A stretch of 64,000 nt of DNA from Poronia punctata (Eukaryota; Ascomycota; Sordariomycetes; Xylariales; Xylariaceae). A program made the translations under genes and the position numbers. Shown piece by piece: positions 23,039 through 34,331 of the stretch (position 1 is its first letter; every line of letters begins with the position of its first letter). Below the pieces are notes generated by a model, which had not been told where the DNA came from, did no database searches, and saw only the letters and a program-made list of their open reading frames with translations. The stretch lies in assembly GCA_022579005.1 (NCBI GenBank), contig MU401581.1:9801-73800 (forward strand). Direction: 5' to 3'.

Positions 23039-24516
23039 CTACATGACGAAAAGTAAGTCGGTATCTAAAGGAGCAGAAAGTCAGTAAAGGGCGGTATGGC
23101 GTAAAATAACTGACGAGCCCACTTACCTAGCGGATGACTACAAGACAGTTGGGGCTTCTGCTCATATTTGGTTTCGAGCACATCCCGTATGCTGTTGAGA
23201 AGCTCAACGTAGCTCTGCTTAGGGTCTTGCTTGAGGGCCGTGATGAAGGCCCAGGACATGGCGCCCGTGGCCTGCGACGCGATGGTGGCGTCGGCGCTAG
23301 TCTGGTCGTCTTTGCTGCCGGACCACATGATCACGTCCGCCGGGGACGTCTTGGTCTCGATGGTCTTTTTGTATCCCGCGTCGCCCTTGTACGCTGTCTT
23401 GGCGAAGCCCATGATGGCGCTAGCTACGCCGCCCGTATCGCCTGTTGCGTAGGCTGTTATGGCCTTCAGCAAGCCCTGTCCCGCCTCGGCTGCAAGGTTG
23501 GGCTCTTTTAGGACACCCTTTGTCGAGTAGATGTATGGCAGGTCTAGGACGGAACCCGAGTGGCAGCTGTCGAAGATGGCTGTTAGCCTCACGCCAGCGA
23601 CGAGTGGAGAGACCACGAGGTGGTGGAGGTCGTCGTCGACGATGTGGCCCTCTGTCTTGTAGTCGACCGGGTATATGACCTCGTCAAAACCGTCGTCCTC
23701 GTCGCCGTCGAGATCTTCCGTCTGACCACCGTGTCCCGAGTAGTGCAAGAAGAGCGCGTCGTTGGGCTGTGCGCCACCCACGAGCCATTGCATGGCGCGG
23801 ACGATATTGGCCTTGGTCGGCTGCATTACCGGATTGTGCTGGTCATCTGTGAGGATGATCATATCTTCCCTCTTGTAACCATATTTCTCGATGAGGAAGG
23901 CCGAAAGGTTCTTGGTGTCGTTGATGCAACCGGCTAATTCGCCGTCTTGGCCGAAATAGTTGATGCCAATTAGCAGAGCCTTGCGCTTACCAGTACAGTT
24001 GGAGTACTGGAAAGTATACTCTTCTGGAGCGCCGTGGCCGAACTGTTGCGGTGCCGAAGGTGGTGGTGGCCCGGACCGATGGTGTCCCCCGTAGCCTTCT
24101 ACTGTCAGATACCCATAAGTATCTAGCCCCGGTGGAGGTGGAAATGGCGGAGGCGGATATCTGTTTGATCGCGGCTGATGTGCTGGTGGAGGTCCTCCCG
24201 ATTGCGATGGGTATCGGTTGTACGAAGAGTGCTGGTCATGGTGTGGCTCTTGAGGAGGTGGCGGTCTATTGTAATGGTCTCCTCCGTAACCGCCTCCGTG
24301 ACCACCTCCGGGCGGTCCTCCATGGCCACCTTCATACCGGGCTCCGTAGGCACCTTCTGGCCTTGATGCATAACCACCACCTTCATGCCTTCCATAAGCC
24401 TCGTCGGGTCTCGATCCATAGCCGCCTCCGTGATCTCTTCCATACTGCCCGCCGTCATTGTATCCCCCTCCTTGGTGGCCGCCGTAACCCCCACCGTATC
24501 CGGCCTGATAGGACAT
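23039..24516 (-). CDS. metacaspase (clan CD cysteine peptidase)
   Basis: Two exons, 24516-23127 and 23064-23039, with a 62-nt intron (GTAAGT...TTTAG) giving 471 aa. The last exon supplies the family's usual SCSHPLDT.LLFVM ending, which unspliced reading misses. Residues 1-170 are a Gly/Tyr/Pro/Gln/His-rich disordered head with GGYGG and PPPP repeats, typical of fungal type I metacaspases. The p20-like domain starts at [14 protein letters not shown]. The catalytic His is in HYSGHGGQ (about residue 261) and the Cys in DSCHSGS (about 317). The calcium-site and p10-like parts follow. The enzyme cleaves after Arg/Lys and acts in stress response, protein-aggregate clearance and programmed death in the cytosol. 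It is divergent from the WW-domain gene. Confidence 0.93.
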
Positions 24517-26220
24517 GGCAAAAGTTTACTGGACTAAATTCGTTGGAGAATCTAGAAATGGGCTTGAGGAATCCCAAACAATAGTCTAGGATAGAACGCA
24601 GAGCAATCGCAACAAGTGAGCAGGATGACACTGAAGAGAGGGATGCCAAAAGGATGAATTCGGGAAGCCGCGCAGGAGGGCGCAACAAGAAATGGATGTG
24701 CAGCAATAATAAGCTTCCAGGGTACCTGTTGTACTACGCTAAGTACTATGATTACATAAGCCTACCTACCTCTATGGGCCGTGGTGGCAGGCCGGGTTCC
24801 GGGACAGGTACATGTACTAAAAAGGGCAGTCGGCGAGCCGCGGGGTCTCAGGACCTCGTCACATGTATAGAAACTAACGATGCAGAATTCTTAACCTACT
24901 AGGTAATTACATGGTTAAGTACTGATCTTTTTTTTTGAAGCAGACTCTCTCGGGTTACTGAGTACCTCGGGCAACTTTGCAAATCGCCGACCTCCCACCC
25001 TACACAGAAGTCAGTCAAGGTACCAAGACGCGGCCCCTCTGAGGACGTGTACCTGTACACGGTACCGTAGTGAGCTCTTCAAGTACCTACATATGGATCC
25101 ATGTAGGTAGATTAGATATGAAAGGTGGATATGGTGCATGGTCGCAAAAACTCAGACAGCATCCCCCTAAGTTGGAGGAAAAAGAAAACAGAACAGGTAG
25201 ATGAATCATAAAACAACCCTGATCAGCATATACATAGCTAAGTTTACGTGTACGTGTTCGTGTATATCTACTCGTAACCCTCACATCGAAGATCTGATCA
25301 AGTTGAGCCTCTGAGTGTTACCTACCTGACCTCAGTCTTGAGGCCTCCAGGGGCTGGATCCGGCTCGGCAGGGCTAGGAATGCATAAAATAGCGCCCGCC
25401 TTGACCTATCCCTGTACGCCAAGGAAGCTTACAGTTAGAGACGTACCTAAATTTGGGGACCGTCTTAGGGGTGATCATGAGGGGTATGATGATCTTGGAG
25501 GGGCAACTACTCTAAGTACCTACTTACTTATCTAACCAACATCGTCGTTCGTACACTAGAATAAATGTAGACATGGAACCTCTTGTGTATACTTTAGTTA
25601 CCTAGATATCTCTCGCCGACTCAAGCTTATTTAACAGAACTCACTCTCCAAGTTGTGTCGTTCAAAAGAAGGAAAGAAAGTCTAGCGCTGCCAAAGCTTA
25701 CTTGGGTGATAAAGGCGGTTCTGTCACCATCTTTTACTTGCCCATACCTGACCTACCACTATACCGACAGCACCCCACTTTCTAAACGCCCAACAAAGAG
25801 AGCACTTTGCTTGGCTGCGTCTGATTATCGTCAGCAAGCCTCCTGCGTGTCCACAGCTTTAAGGGGATTTGAATCGACATTGTTTCCTCCTTCGCCCGCA
25901 AAGCAATTTTCTTGGCTGCATTGATTATCGTCAGCGGCCTTCTTTCGTGTCCACAGCTTAAGGAAGATTCGAATCAGTATTGGCTTGTCTCGTCCGCACG
26001 GCAATTTCCTGCCGAGCAGCTCCGTGATATCCCGTATCTTTCAAAAAGCTAGCTCGGTGAGTCTCGACTCCGAGTGAGCGATCTCGGTAGGGATACTGTC
26101 ACGAGCAAAGCGTAAAATCTATCAGCTTTTGACTTACTGACTGACGTTTCGCTCTTATAAGCCTTAAACTCAGTTCTGTAACACATCTATCTGTCGCGTT
26201 ACGCAAACGATAGATTCACC
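24517..26220. promoter_or_regulatory. divergent intergenic region, metacaspase / WW gene
   Basis: 1.7 kb between two divergent genes. No coding sequence is supported. It carries several TACCTACC-type words (24760-24775, 25085-25110, 25510-25530) and, close to the + gene, a ~101-bp tandem duplication annotated separately. Confidence 0.45.
25811..26013. repeat. two-copy ~101-bp tandem duplication
   Basis: 25811-25911 and 25912-26013 both read TTGGCTGC..TGATTATCGTCAGC, then GTGTCCACAGCTTAAGG, then GATT.GAATC. Identity is roughly three quarters by eye, with a few small indels. It lies 208-410 bp upstream of the WW-domain gene start, so it may have duplicated part of that promoter or leader. Confidence 0.7.
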
Positions 26221-27469
26221 ATGTCGTCCTTCTTCAAAAAGCTAGCAAGCAAACTGGAGGACTTGGACCTGGGGGGCAAAGACGACTCCCGGCCTCCAAG
26301 TACGTTATACATTAATAATCAACAGAGGAAAATATACGCTAATTCGGGCACATATAGAGGACGACTACAAGCCGCCCCCTCCACAGCAGTACAGCGGAGG
26401 ACATGGTCAGCCGCAGTCTCACGGCTACCCCGGTAACGAGCACCAGCAGTCTTATAGCAGTCCGCCGCCTCCGCGCCCAGAAGGGTACGGCCATGCGCCG
26501 CCACGGCCAGAGGGATATCACCAGGAATCGTCCTATCACAGCAGCCAGCCACCACCTCAACCGGCGGGCTATCCAGGCCAGTACCAGCAGGAACAGCATA
26601 GCGTAAGCGCAGCGCCGAGAAGTCAGGAACCGGTGTATTCTCACCCTCATGACAAACCGCCTCTACCGAGCGGATGGATCCCCCAGTGGGACTCGCAGTA
26701 TCGACGCTGGTACTACGCCGAGGAAGCGACGGGCCGGACCCAGTGGGAGGCGCCGGGCGCTCGTTCCTCGGAGAACCGTGGCCACGGTGACGCCGGGTAT
26801 CATCCTTCCGGAGGACACGGCGGTGGATACGGCCATGATTCCGACCGTGGCCACGGCGGCGATGCCGGATATTCTTCTGGGCACGCTGGTGGATACGGCC
26901 ACGCACCCAGCCATGGCTACGGACACGATAGTTACGGTGGCTCTTCAGAGCACGACCGCTATGCCGGCGGAAGTCACGGGGGATACTACGAGGAAAAGAA
27001 GGAGAAAAAGAAAGACAACACATTATTATATGCTGCCGGCGGTCTAGCCGCAGGAGCAATTGGCGGAGCGCTTATTGCGAATGCACTTGGTATGTGCCCG
27101 TAAACCAAAACCATCCATCTTCGTCGAAACTATCGTCTTAGATGAATCATGTTGTACTAATCACACACAACAGACGACTCAGACGACGAGAGGCACTATG
27201 CTCCTCCTCCCCAACAACAATACGCCGCCCCTCCTCCAGAACAGGCATACGCCGCTCCTCCTCCCGCAGCGGTCTACGAGCCAGCGTATAATGCCGACGG
27301 CGAATATGTGGATGCCAGCGACAGGGAATCCGTAGCGTCGGCTCGAGAGCGGTACGAAGCGGCGCAAAGGGCGGCGGCCGATTCCGACGCGAGTAGTAGC
27401 GAGGAGGAAGAGCTAGAGGAGGCGCGCGAGGAGTACTATGAAGAGTACGAGGAGGCCTACGAAGACTAG
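26221..27469 (+). CDS. WW-domain, glycine-zipper low-complexity protein
   Basis: Three exons: 26221-26299, 26358-27089 and 27174-27469 (368 aa). Introns are 58 and 84 nt with GTACGT/GTATGT donors and TAG/CAG acceptors, in phase. It begins MSSFFKKLASKLEDLDLGG. A Pro/Gln/Tyr-rich stretch leads to a WW domain at about 129-160 (LPSGWIPQWDSQYRRWYY...TGRTQWEAP) with both signature Trp and the YY pair. A Gly/His/Tyr/Ser-rich stretch follows, then EEKKEKKK and a glycine-zipper-like hydrophobic segment (about 250-270, YAAGGLAAGAIGGALIANALG-like). The C-terminus has an APPP/YAAPP repeat and a strongly acidic EEE/YEE tail. WW domains bind proline-rich ligands. Membrane association of the zipper is possible. 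The exact role is unknown. Confidence 0.88.
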
Positions 27470-28413
27470 CACCTTTTCCTCTTCTTCTTTTCCTCGTCCC
27501 GATTCCAGCTGCTGGCTTCTCCGATCGCTTTTCTTGTTCATCTTTAATATCAAGAACCCAAAAGACCAGTCAAGACAATCATGGTACCTGAAGTCTTCCC
27601 TCCCTAGCTTCGCGGAGCTCTATTGCGGTCTCAGGCCTACACTTATACACATACCATTTCGACCTGTAAATGTTTTCGACATCACTTAAGACAATATTCT
27701 TAGGGTCTCGTCATGAGGATGGTCGAAGAGCTCATGTCTCAACAACACATAGCACGAATTTGGAGCAACGAAGGCAGTCAACTAAGAAGAATGAAAAGCA
27801 ATTCATCGTATATGATATCCTCTCTGAAAGTACAACTGAGTAATAATCCTTCACTCAAGTCCAGCAGCCACCACTCCACAGACGGCTGTAAGAAAAGGGC
27901 AACAACGATGCTACCCACAATACACTTCAACCCCTTTGTTCGTGCCAGATCGGGTAAGAATGAAGTTAGGCACATAAAAAAAGGAATTCCCAAGAACGCA
28001 GGTCAAACACGCGAATCCTATGCCCAGTCCCAGATGACTACAACGCCCGTAAAAACAAAAACTCATTGAAAACTCGTCAGAATGCCGTCAAGGACACGAT
28101 CGTACTCCGTAGCCCATATGCCCTGCCAGAGCCGAGAAAGAGGTATTAGGAAGTAGAGAGATTTAGAAGAAAGCAGAAGTCGGATAAGTATCGATCCAAA
28201 TTCTTCTTTTGAACCAGAACGCCGGCGGATGCATTTGGAACATGATCTAGTCGTAAATGTAATCGTCATCGTGAGTATCAGTCCACGCCCAGGTGATCGA
28301 TAATGGTTACGCAAGAAAGGACCGAGAGCGAATAGAAGAACATATCCGGTTGGCCAAGACGTGATAGGTATGGTAGGTCAACAATCCAGGTTCGGCAAGA
28401 GCTCGCTGGTGAA
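27470..28413. other. convergent intergenic region
   Basis: 3' flanks of the WW-domain gene (+) and the CDC14-type gene (-). An open frame at 27713-28069 (+) has no domain and I do not call it. Confidence 0.45.
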
Positions 28414-30464
28414 CTACATCGCCGAGACCTTCCGAACAGCCGAATGTGTACTGGCGGCATTGACGCTACCGACGCGGCCGCTTGTCTTGCGGACTCCAGC
28501 AGACTCTTTGGGACGTGCAGCATCTTGACCTCGCTTGCTGCCGCGCACCTTTGTCAGCACGCCCGAAGCACTTGCCGCCCGAGTGGGCGAGCTAGCACTG
28601 TGATCGGGCACTGTCTTTGGACGGCCGGTCCCGATATTTTCAGCGTCGTTGGAAGCGTCGTTGTCGATGACTTGATATACCGTCGTCGTCGTTTGACTCG
28701 TTGTCTGGCTGTAAGACCGGCTAGTTACGCTTCGATCCGGAGATTGCGATACTTTGCGTTGTGACCGCATACGCAGCATCCATTCTTCCTCGGACTGGGA
28801 ATCATTGGACCTCCTATGGACCGAGATCTCGGCTTCCCCGGCGAGTACCTCTTCCTCTTCGACAGTAGCCTGGTGAAGCTGGTTGCGTTGATATGGATGA
28901 TGACGGTCCGCTCGGCCAGTCTTCCTCGGCTGGCCTGGTGTTGGCGCTGGCAAATAGTCTTCTTGAGATCCGGCATTGCGTCTTTCCTGGTCCATTTCGC
29001 CAAGCGGCGTCCGATTCGAGGGACTCCGGCTAGGGGGCGTCGATGCACGAGCGTTTCGCCCCAGGGATGCCTTTTGCATGGCCCGTATCGGCGTGCTAGG
29101 CTGTAGGCTCGCTGCAAGTTCTTTCCTGAGTTTCCTCTCAATTCGCTCCTCGATCCACCATTCCCGGAAGACTCCTTGGTTTATGTGTAGCCAGTGTTGT
29201 TGGGGCCCAACAACCATGCCCGGCCGCATGAATCGCATAAAGGCTATTATTTCGTTGGCGGTGAATCCATGGCGATAGATCAGATATGCTCCAATCAGAC
29301 ATCCCGTTCGTCCTAGGCCAGCCTTGCAGTGGACAGCAATGGACTTCTTCTTGACGGTGATAGTTTCGTGTGCAAGCCGTATAAACTTCCTTACGGTGCT
29401 GAGGGGTGGGCAGGTGCCATCTTCGAATATCATATCAAGATGTTTGATTCCCAGAGCCTCGAAGTAGGATGGTGAGTATAGCGGTGAGTTGAGCCGCACG
29501 ACAAGGCCGATATTCCGCTCCGAGAAGTGCTTAAGCACGTTCTTGAACGGCTGAGGAAGGCCCCGGTGGGCATCCACCTCGTCAAGGGTTGTAGGAAGGG
29601 CAGCAAACTCATCTGTCCCCTCAATAATACGACCAACAGGGGTGTATTGGGGAGAAGCAAAGGCCAAAAAGTTGGGTGTGACCCAGTTGAAATCCCCGTG
29701 TTCGACCCTCTCGAATTTCTCGTACTCGTCGAGGTCGAAGTTGTCCAACGCACAGCACCCCTCCTCCTTTGCCTTCCACACGCCATAGACAACATCCTGG
29801 ACAGTTAGGCCGTAGTCTGCCTGGCTGTACCCAGCGTCGCGGAAAGGCATCAACGGAGGATCAATTTGCGCTATAGGTGCGAGTGCCAGATGAGGGGGCC
29901 ATGACTGTATCAGAACCATGTAGCATGCAAGCATACACGCTGCGTTGGCCCGAGCTACACACCGCAAGTCAGTTGACCTGCATATTATCAGAGGACTTGG
30001 GGCAGCATACACTTAGCATCTGCCATACTCCAAAACACAATCGGTCTCGACTCGTTCTCTTTCGCGCCCAGTATGTCGTGGAATTGCAACGCGAATCGGT
30101 AGAGGTGACCGATATGCAACGGGCCGAAGTCGTGGTGAAAGGCATTGTAGAGGAGAGTGTCGTCGACGGTAAAGTAGTAGGGAGCTTGACGCGACGTCTT
30201 TGAAGCAACCGACGCGTCGACAGCTCCCCGAGCGCGCTTCGTTGGTGACCGAGTTTGGAGTTGTGGGTATGGAAAGACGGTGTCGGCCGTGGGAGGTTGA
30301 GAATAAGAGGCGAGATACAACCGATCTGCATACGTTAGTATGGTGAATGGAGGGTCCCAGTAAGCGGACAACAGAGGTTGAAAAACAATGTTGGTTGAGC
30401 ATATAGAGGGGGAACATCGAGATGGACATCTGCCCAACGGCGGCGCTTCCTTGCGATCATCCAT
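28414..30464 (-). CDS. CDC14: Cdc14-type dual-specificity protein phosphatase
   Basis: Two clear exons, 30464-30011 and 29954-28414, joined by a 56-nt intron (GTATGC, CTGAC branch, GTGTAG) chosen because it restores ADAKSRANAACMLACYMV, the family sequence at this point; about 664 aa. The N-terminal Cdc14 domain begins at DRLYLASYSQPPTADTVFPYP and continues YYFTVDDTLLYNAFHHDFGPL. The catalytic loop is HCKAGLGRTGCLIGAYLI (Cys about residue 360). A long basic, Ser/Thr-rich, disordered tail follows. The enzyme removes Cdk phosphates, acting in mitotic exit, cytokinesis and DNA repair. The 5' end is unsure: CTAACGTATGCAG just before DRLYLASY (about 30338-30326) looks like an intron end, so the ~45 residues ahead of it may be intron rather than protein and the true first exon may lie further upstream. 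Confidence 0.9.
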
Positions 30465-31541
30465 CTAGAACAGCACCGGCGCGGTGCAATAAAAGTATAG
30501 ATACAATGATACGAAACAAATTGCTCGACAACCCAATGCCAGTACTAGCTGTAAGCATGTAGCAGGAGAGAATCGCCGTTGTACTGATGCTTCAGCGCTT
30601 GGGGTTGTTTGGCTGGGTTATTTGTGTTCAAGAGTGCAAATTCGAATTCGCTCGCAACATACCTGGAATGTACTCTATCACCAGACCAGGGTTAAGACTT
30701 CTTGAGGACGGCATGGCAACAATTTCTGGCTGCATTGACGAGCCTCTGACGTTTGAGTTGCGTAGAGGGCAGGAAAGCTCGAATGGTTCCTGAGGTTTTG
30801 CTCTTATGCACTGTCCGAGTTCCCAAGCAGAACACGGAAGCGACAGGCCCAGATGCGCTGGACAGACTGCAGTCTTATGTACTGTCGATTATAAACAACC
30901 TCTTGTTAACTCAAACCTCAACTGCTCTTATGGCAATGTCAGCCAGAGGGCATAAGATGCGTGGTTGGTGGTTGAGTGGATGAAATGAAGAAGATAAAGA
31001 TTGTGCAAATCATGCGACAGTAAATTCCCAGAAGACGGTGTTTTTTGTATCGTCCGAGACTGTATTATTGTCGTTGTTGTTATTTTGAAGCGGTCGGAAA
31101 TGGCCGGGGACCCTAGTCGTTGCATGGCTGTCTACTGCGACCCACTGCCAAAACAGTACTAGCCCATGTGCCAATGCTGGTGAAGCCCCAAATAAGTGTT
31201 GTCAAGGCAACCGTCAGGAGAGCCACAATAGCACGCACCAACCTAATACCTTTATGGCTAGCCGCTTGAACAGGCCACCTGCTCAGTTGCCCAAGCTGAG
31301 CCTGAGCCTCACGTGTGGCTGATACTACCTACACGTCCACGTCTGTATGTACATATGTATGTACCACTGTACCTATCTGATGTGCTAATGTACTCGTACC
31401 CTGTGTGAATCATGATGTTCCGGATGATCCCCTCATTCAGGTGGCACAGAGTTTGATGCTGCCCGCCCAACGACCAACACAAGTTACACCTACCCTGCGC
31501 CTAAAGCACATTCCTCAAGCACATCATAACAACACATTGAG
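30465..31541. promoter_or_regulatory. divergent intergenic region, CDC14 / PCC1
   Basis: About 1.1 kb between divergent genes. It may hold a missing first exon of the CDC14-type gene. Repeated CGTACATATGTATGTACC-like words occur near 31340-31380. No other gene is seen. Confidence 0.4.
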
Positions 31542-31976
31542 ATGGCAGTATCAGTAGATCCCAACTTTCCTTGCTCATTGTATGTCTGTCACCTTACTGT
31601 CTCTCTCTAATTACTTTATATAAACAAGTGCTTGGCATGGTGAAACCTGTGACTAATACTCAAAAACTTGCCCCTCTTTAGGATTATTGATGTGCCATTT
31701 CCAACATCAAGATTGGCATCTACTGCCCTGCAGGCTCTTCAAGTAGACAAGGAACTGTCTGCTCTTGTTTCACGCAGCTTCACCCTTTCTACGTCGAAAG
31801 CCAGTGTAGATGACGCTAGCGCTGAGACGAGTGTCCTCCGAGCTCACTATAAAGCCACTACGAACCGTATGCTTCGGGTCGCTGTCAACTCATTCATGGA
31901 GAGCTTAAGCCTCGTTATTGAGGTGATGGGAGAGCTCGATGAGGATGTTTTGGCTGCTACTCGTCCTGCTAGCTGA
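31542..31976 (+). CDS. PCC1: EKC/KEOPS complex subunit Pcc1
   Basis: Two exons, 31542-31579 and 31682-31976 (110 aa), with a 102-nt intron (GTATGT...TTTAG). The short first exon supplies MAVSVDPNFPCSL. The body follows the Pcc1 fold: IIDVPFPTSRLASTALQALQVDKEL, then YKATTNRMLRVAVNSFMESLSLVIEVM, the hallmark helix with the R-M-L-R-V/NSF block. Pcc1 is the dimerising subunit of the KEOPS complex, which makes the universal t6A37 modification on ANN-decoding tRNAs and affects telomeres and transcription. The length agrees with the family (85-120 aa). Psf1 follows on the same strand after 1.6 kb. Confidence 0.9.
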
Positions 31977-33555
31977 AACAGTGTCACGAATCAACTAGCT
32001 TAGGTCGCCAAATGTCAGATCCATGCGACCTTCAAAGGTTTCAACAGCAACTTGGAGCACCGCTTCAACACCTCAAGCATGGATCATTTCCCTGCGCCGC
32101 TCCAAGTAGGGCTGGTCAACAAATCAATCAGTACACCGGCCATTTACCAATGCCGGCAACTTGTCCGAATAAAGGGGCCTGGTAGGTTTGGAAACGTGCT
32201 TTGCTTCTATCCACAATCCGTTGGCCCGGCGCGTTGCGGTGCTTAGTATGGTTGAGATCACGTCCCAAACGGCGGACTCGCCGCAGCTTGTTGCTATCTA
32301 TGAGGTTTCCAGGCACGAACCAGAGCAAGTCAGAGCGGATGTCCGGGGCTTGATTACCGAACCCCCAAATAGAGCAGTAAACTGAAGAAGCTGCAAAATG
32401 AACCAGCTCCGCACAAAATAAAGTTCCTATTTTCTATCTTATAACCTTGCAATCTTATATTGCCTAGGGCAGTGGACTAGGTACGATACATGATGCACCC
32501 GGCTTGCTGCTATCCAAGGGGACTATATCACTCAGTTCCCCAAATTCTATGTGCGTATAGAACTTTATGATATAGTAAATGGTGTGGATAACTTCCGTGT
32601 TCTGTTTCTCTCCCGCTTTGGATACGTCTTAAAATCCATTATAACGAATTTGTAGCCCGGGGAAACGGCCATTGCCCATTTCATGAACATCACTTGATGT
32701 CAAGGTGTAGAATGATTGTTATGACGATCCCATTTGAATAGGCGGCGAGATTTAACTCCAACCAAGCCTACAGCTTGGTCAGATATCATAAGGGAATATA
32801 AGTCTCAGATGCCTTTCATTGGTAGTATATATTCGCTCCCATATTAGTGTGTTTGCGTTCGGGCAGCTCACATCGGCGTCTCTGAAGTCTGGATGGTGCG
32901 TCCGAGCCGGAAAAGTTACTGCAGACTAGATAACATTTAGCCGGAATGTCCGGCGAGAACCGTTTCCATGAGAATTCATGTACGACTGGTAGAAGGCAGC
33001 TTCTTTTTTTTGAAATTAAAACTGTCGTTTCTGTTGGTGGAGGGATAGCTTGGGTAAAAGGAGAATACGTAGAAACATACGAGTATCTATCAGCATCAAG
33101 CATTATCATCTATGAAATTATCCACCAAGAGCGTACGTATGCCCGCCAACCTGGCCCCCAAGACCCAGATTAAGCGACAGAAAAATAATAGAGACTACAA
33201 AGGATTACGTCTTCCCGCTATGCAAGTCAAGAATCACAGTTCTTCGGATGATTCTGAGCGTTTACTATTGGGTGAGACAGTACGTGTACCGATTGCGCGA
33301 CCCTACCCTGGAATCGATTGGAGTACTCGTATAATAGCCTGTCTAATCTAGGAAATACGTCCTACCTAGAATGGCCTCGCCAATCTAGCCATTCCAGTCC
33401 TCGTATTGGAAGAACCGCGATTCATCTGCCACTCAAGCGCGAAGTTGACTGTTTGAATTGTTGTAATAATAATGATTGGTCGACGGATTATTCCCTGAAA
33501 CCCCCTATTCAGTACAAGTGGTGCCTTGCCTCTCCGGTTAATACCTGTTGCGACC
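31977..33555. other. intergenic, no gene seen
   Basis: Nothing supported on either strand in about 1.6 kb. Short frames at 32052-32385 and 32816-33351 lack domains. Confidence 0.45.
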
Positions 33556-34331
33556 ATGTACGGCGAGCTTGGAAACAAGCTTGTGAGTTGCCATGATAAC
33601 CTCCCCCATTCCGGCATTACTTGGGCCTCACTAACGACCATGCGACCAACAGGTCCAGCAAGCCAAGCGGACACAAAATTTGGCACATCTCCCGCCGTAC
33701 CAGACCGAATTAGTTCGAGGGGTCACTCGGGAAGTACGCGACCTGGACAAAGACGTTGCCGCGTTACTGGAACCATTCCAAGGGTCCTTCCACCCCGCCG
33801 ACGACCAGGGTGTCGCATGTACCCTGCTAGTAAACCACTTATCGATGCGACGAAATAAAAGATGTCTCCTTGCCTACCACCGCACTCGCACAGATAGACT
33901 CGAAGAGTTAGTATGGAGAGGTTACGATGTCGTCGATCTGGCCGGCCAGCAAGTTAGGGATGGGCCGGGAAGCGGTGGTGCGAACATCGCTAGCGGCGAT
34001 GGTAGCAAAAGTAGTCTGAGCCCGCAAGAAGACGACTACGTCCGCCAGTATAGCGACCTCCTCGCTGCTTATAAAGGCCAGTGGACTGATGTCGACTTAA
34101 CCGGGAGCCTCGAGCCGCCCCGAGATCTTTTCATCGACGTACGAGTTTTGAAAGATGCCGGCGAGATCCAGACCGAATACGGGTGAGAAAGATGCCGATA
34201 TTCCCTGCTGCGAACAGCGACTTACAATCTACCCAAGGGCCATAACTTTGACAAAGAACAGCCAGTTCTACGTACGGCAGGGCGATGTCGAACGCCTAAT
34301 TGCCCAAGGATATCTCCAAAAGCTCAGTTGA
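33556..34331 (+). CDS. PSF1: GINS complex subunit Psf1
   Basis: Three exons: 33556-33582, 33653-34182 and 34238-34331 (216 aa). Introns are 70 nt (GTGAGT, CTAAC branch, CAG) and 55 nt (GTGAGA...AAG). The 27-nt first exon encodes MYGELGNKL, the invariant Psf1 start. Then come HLPPYQTELVRGVTREVRDLDKD, the ACTLLVNHLSMRRNKRCLLAYHRTR helix and YSDLLAAYKGQWTDVDLTGSLEPP, and the C-terminal domain has LFIDVRVLKDAGEIQTEYG followed by an FYVRQGDVERLIAQGYL end. Psf1 is one of four GINS proteins that bind Mcm2-7 and Cdc45 to form the replicative helicase. The middle linker (Gly/Ser-rich, about 110-125) is variable in the family. Confidence 0.95.

Noticed and set aside
24051..24584. 177-aa open frame on the + strand
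   Set aside because: Antisense to the repeat-rich metacaspase head; a low-complexity shadow.
26319..27059. 246-aa open frame on the - strand
   Set aside because: Antisense to the WW-domain gene; Arg/His-rich composition comes from complementing Gly/His codons.
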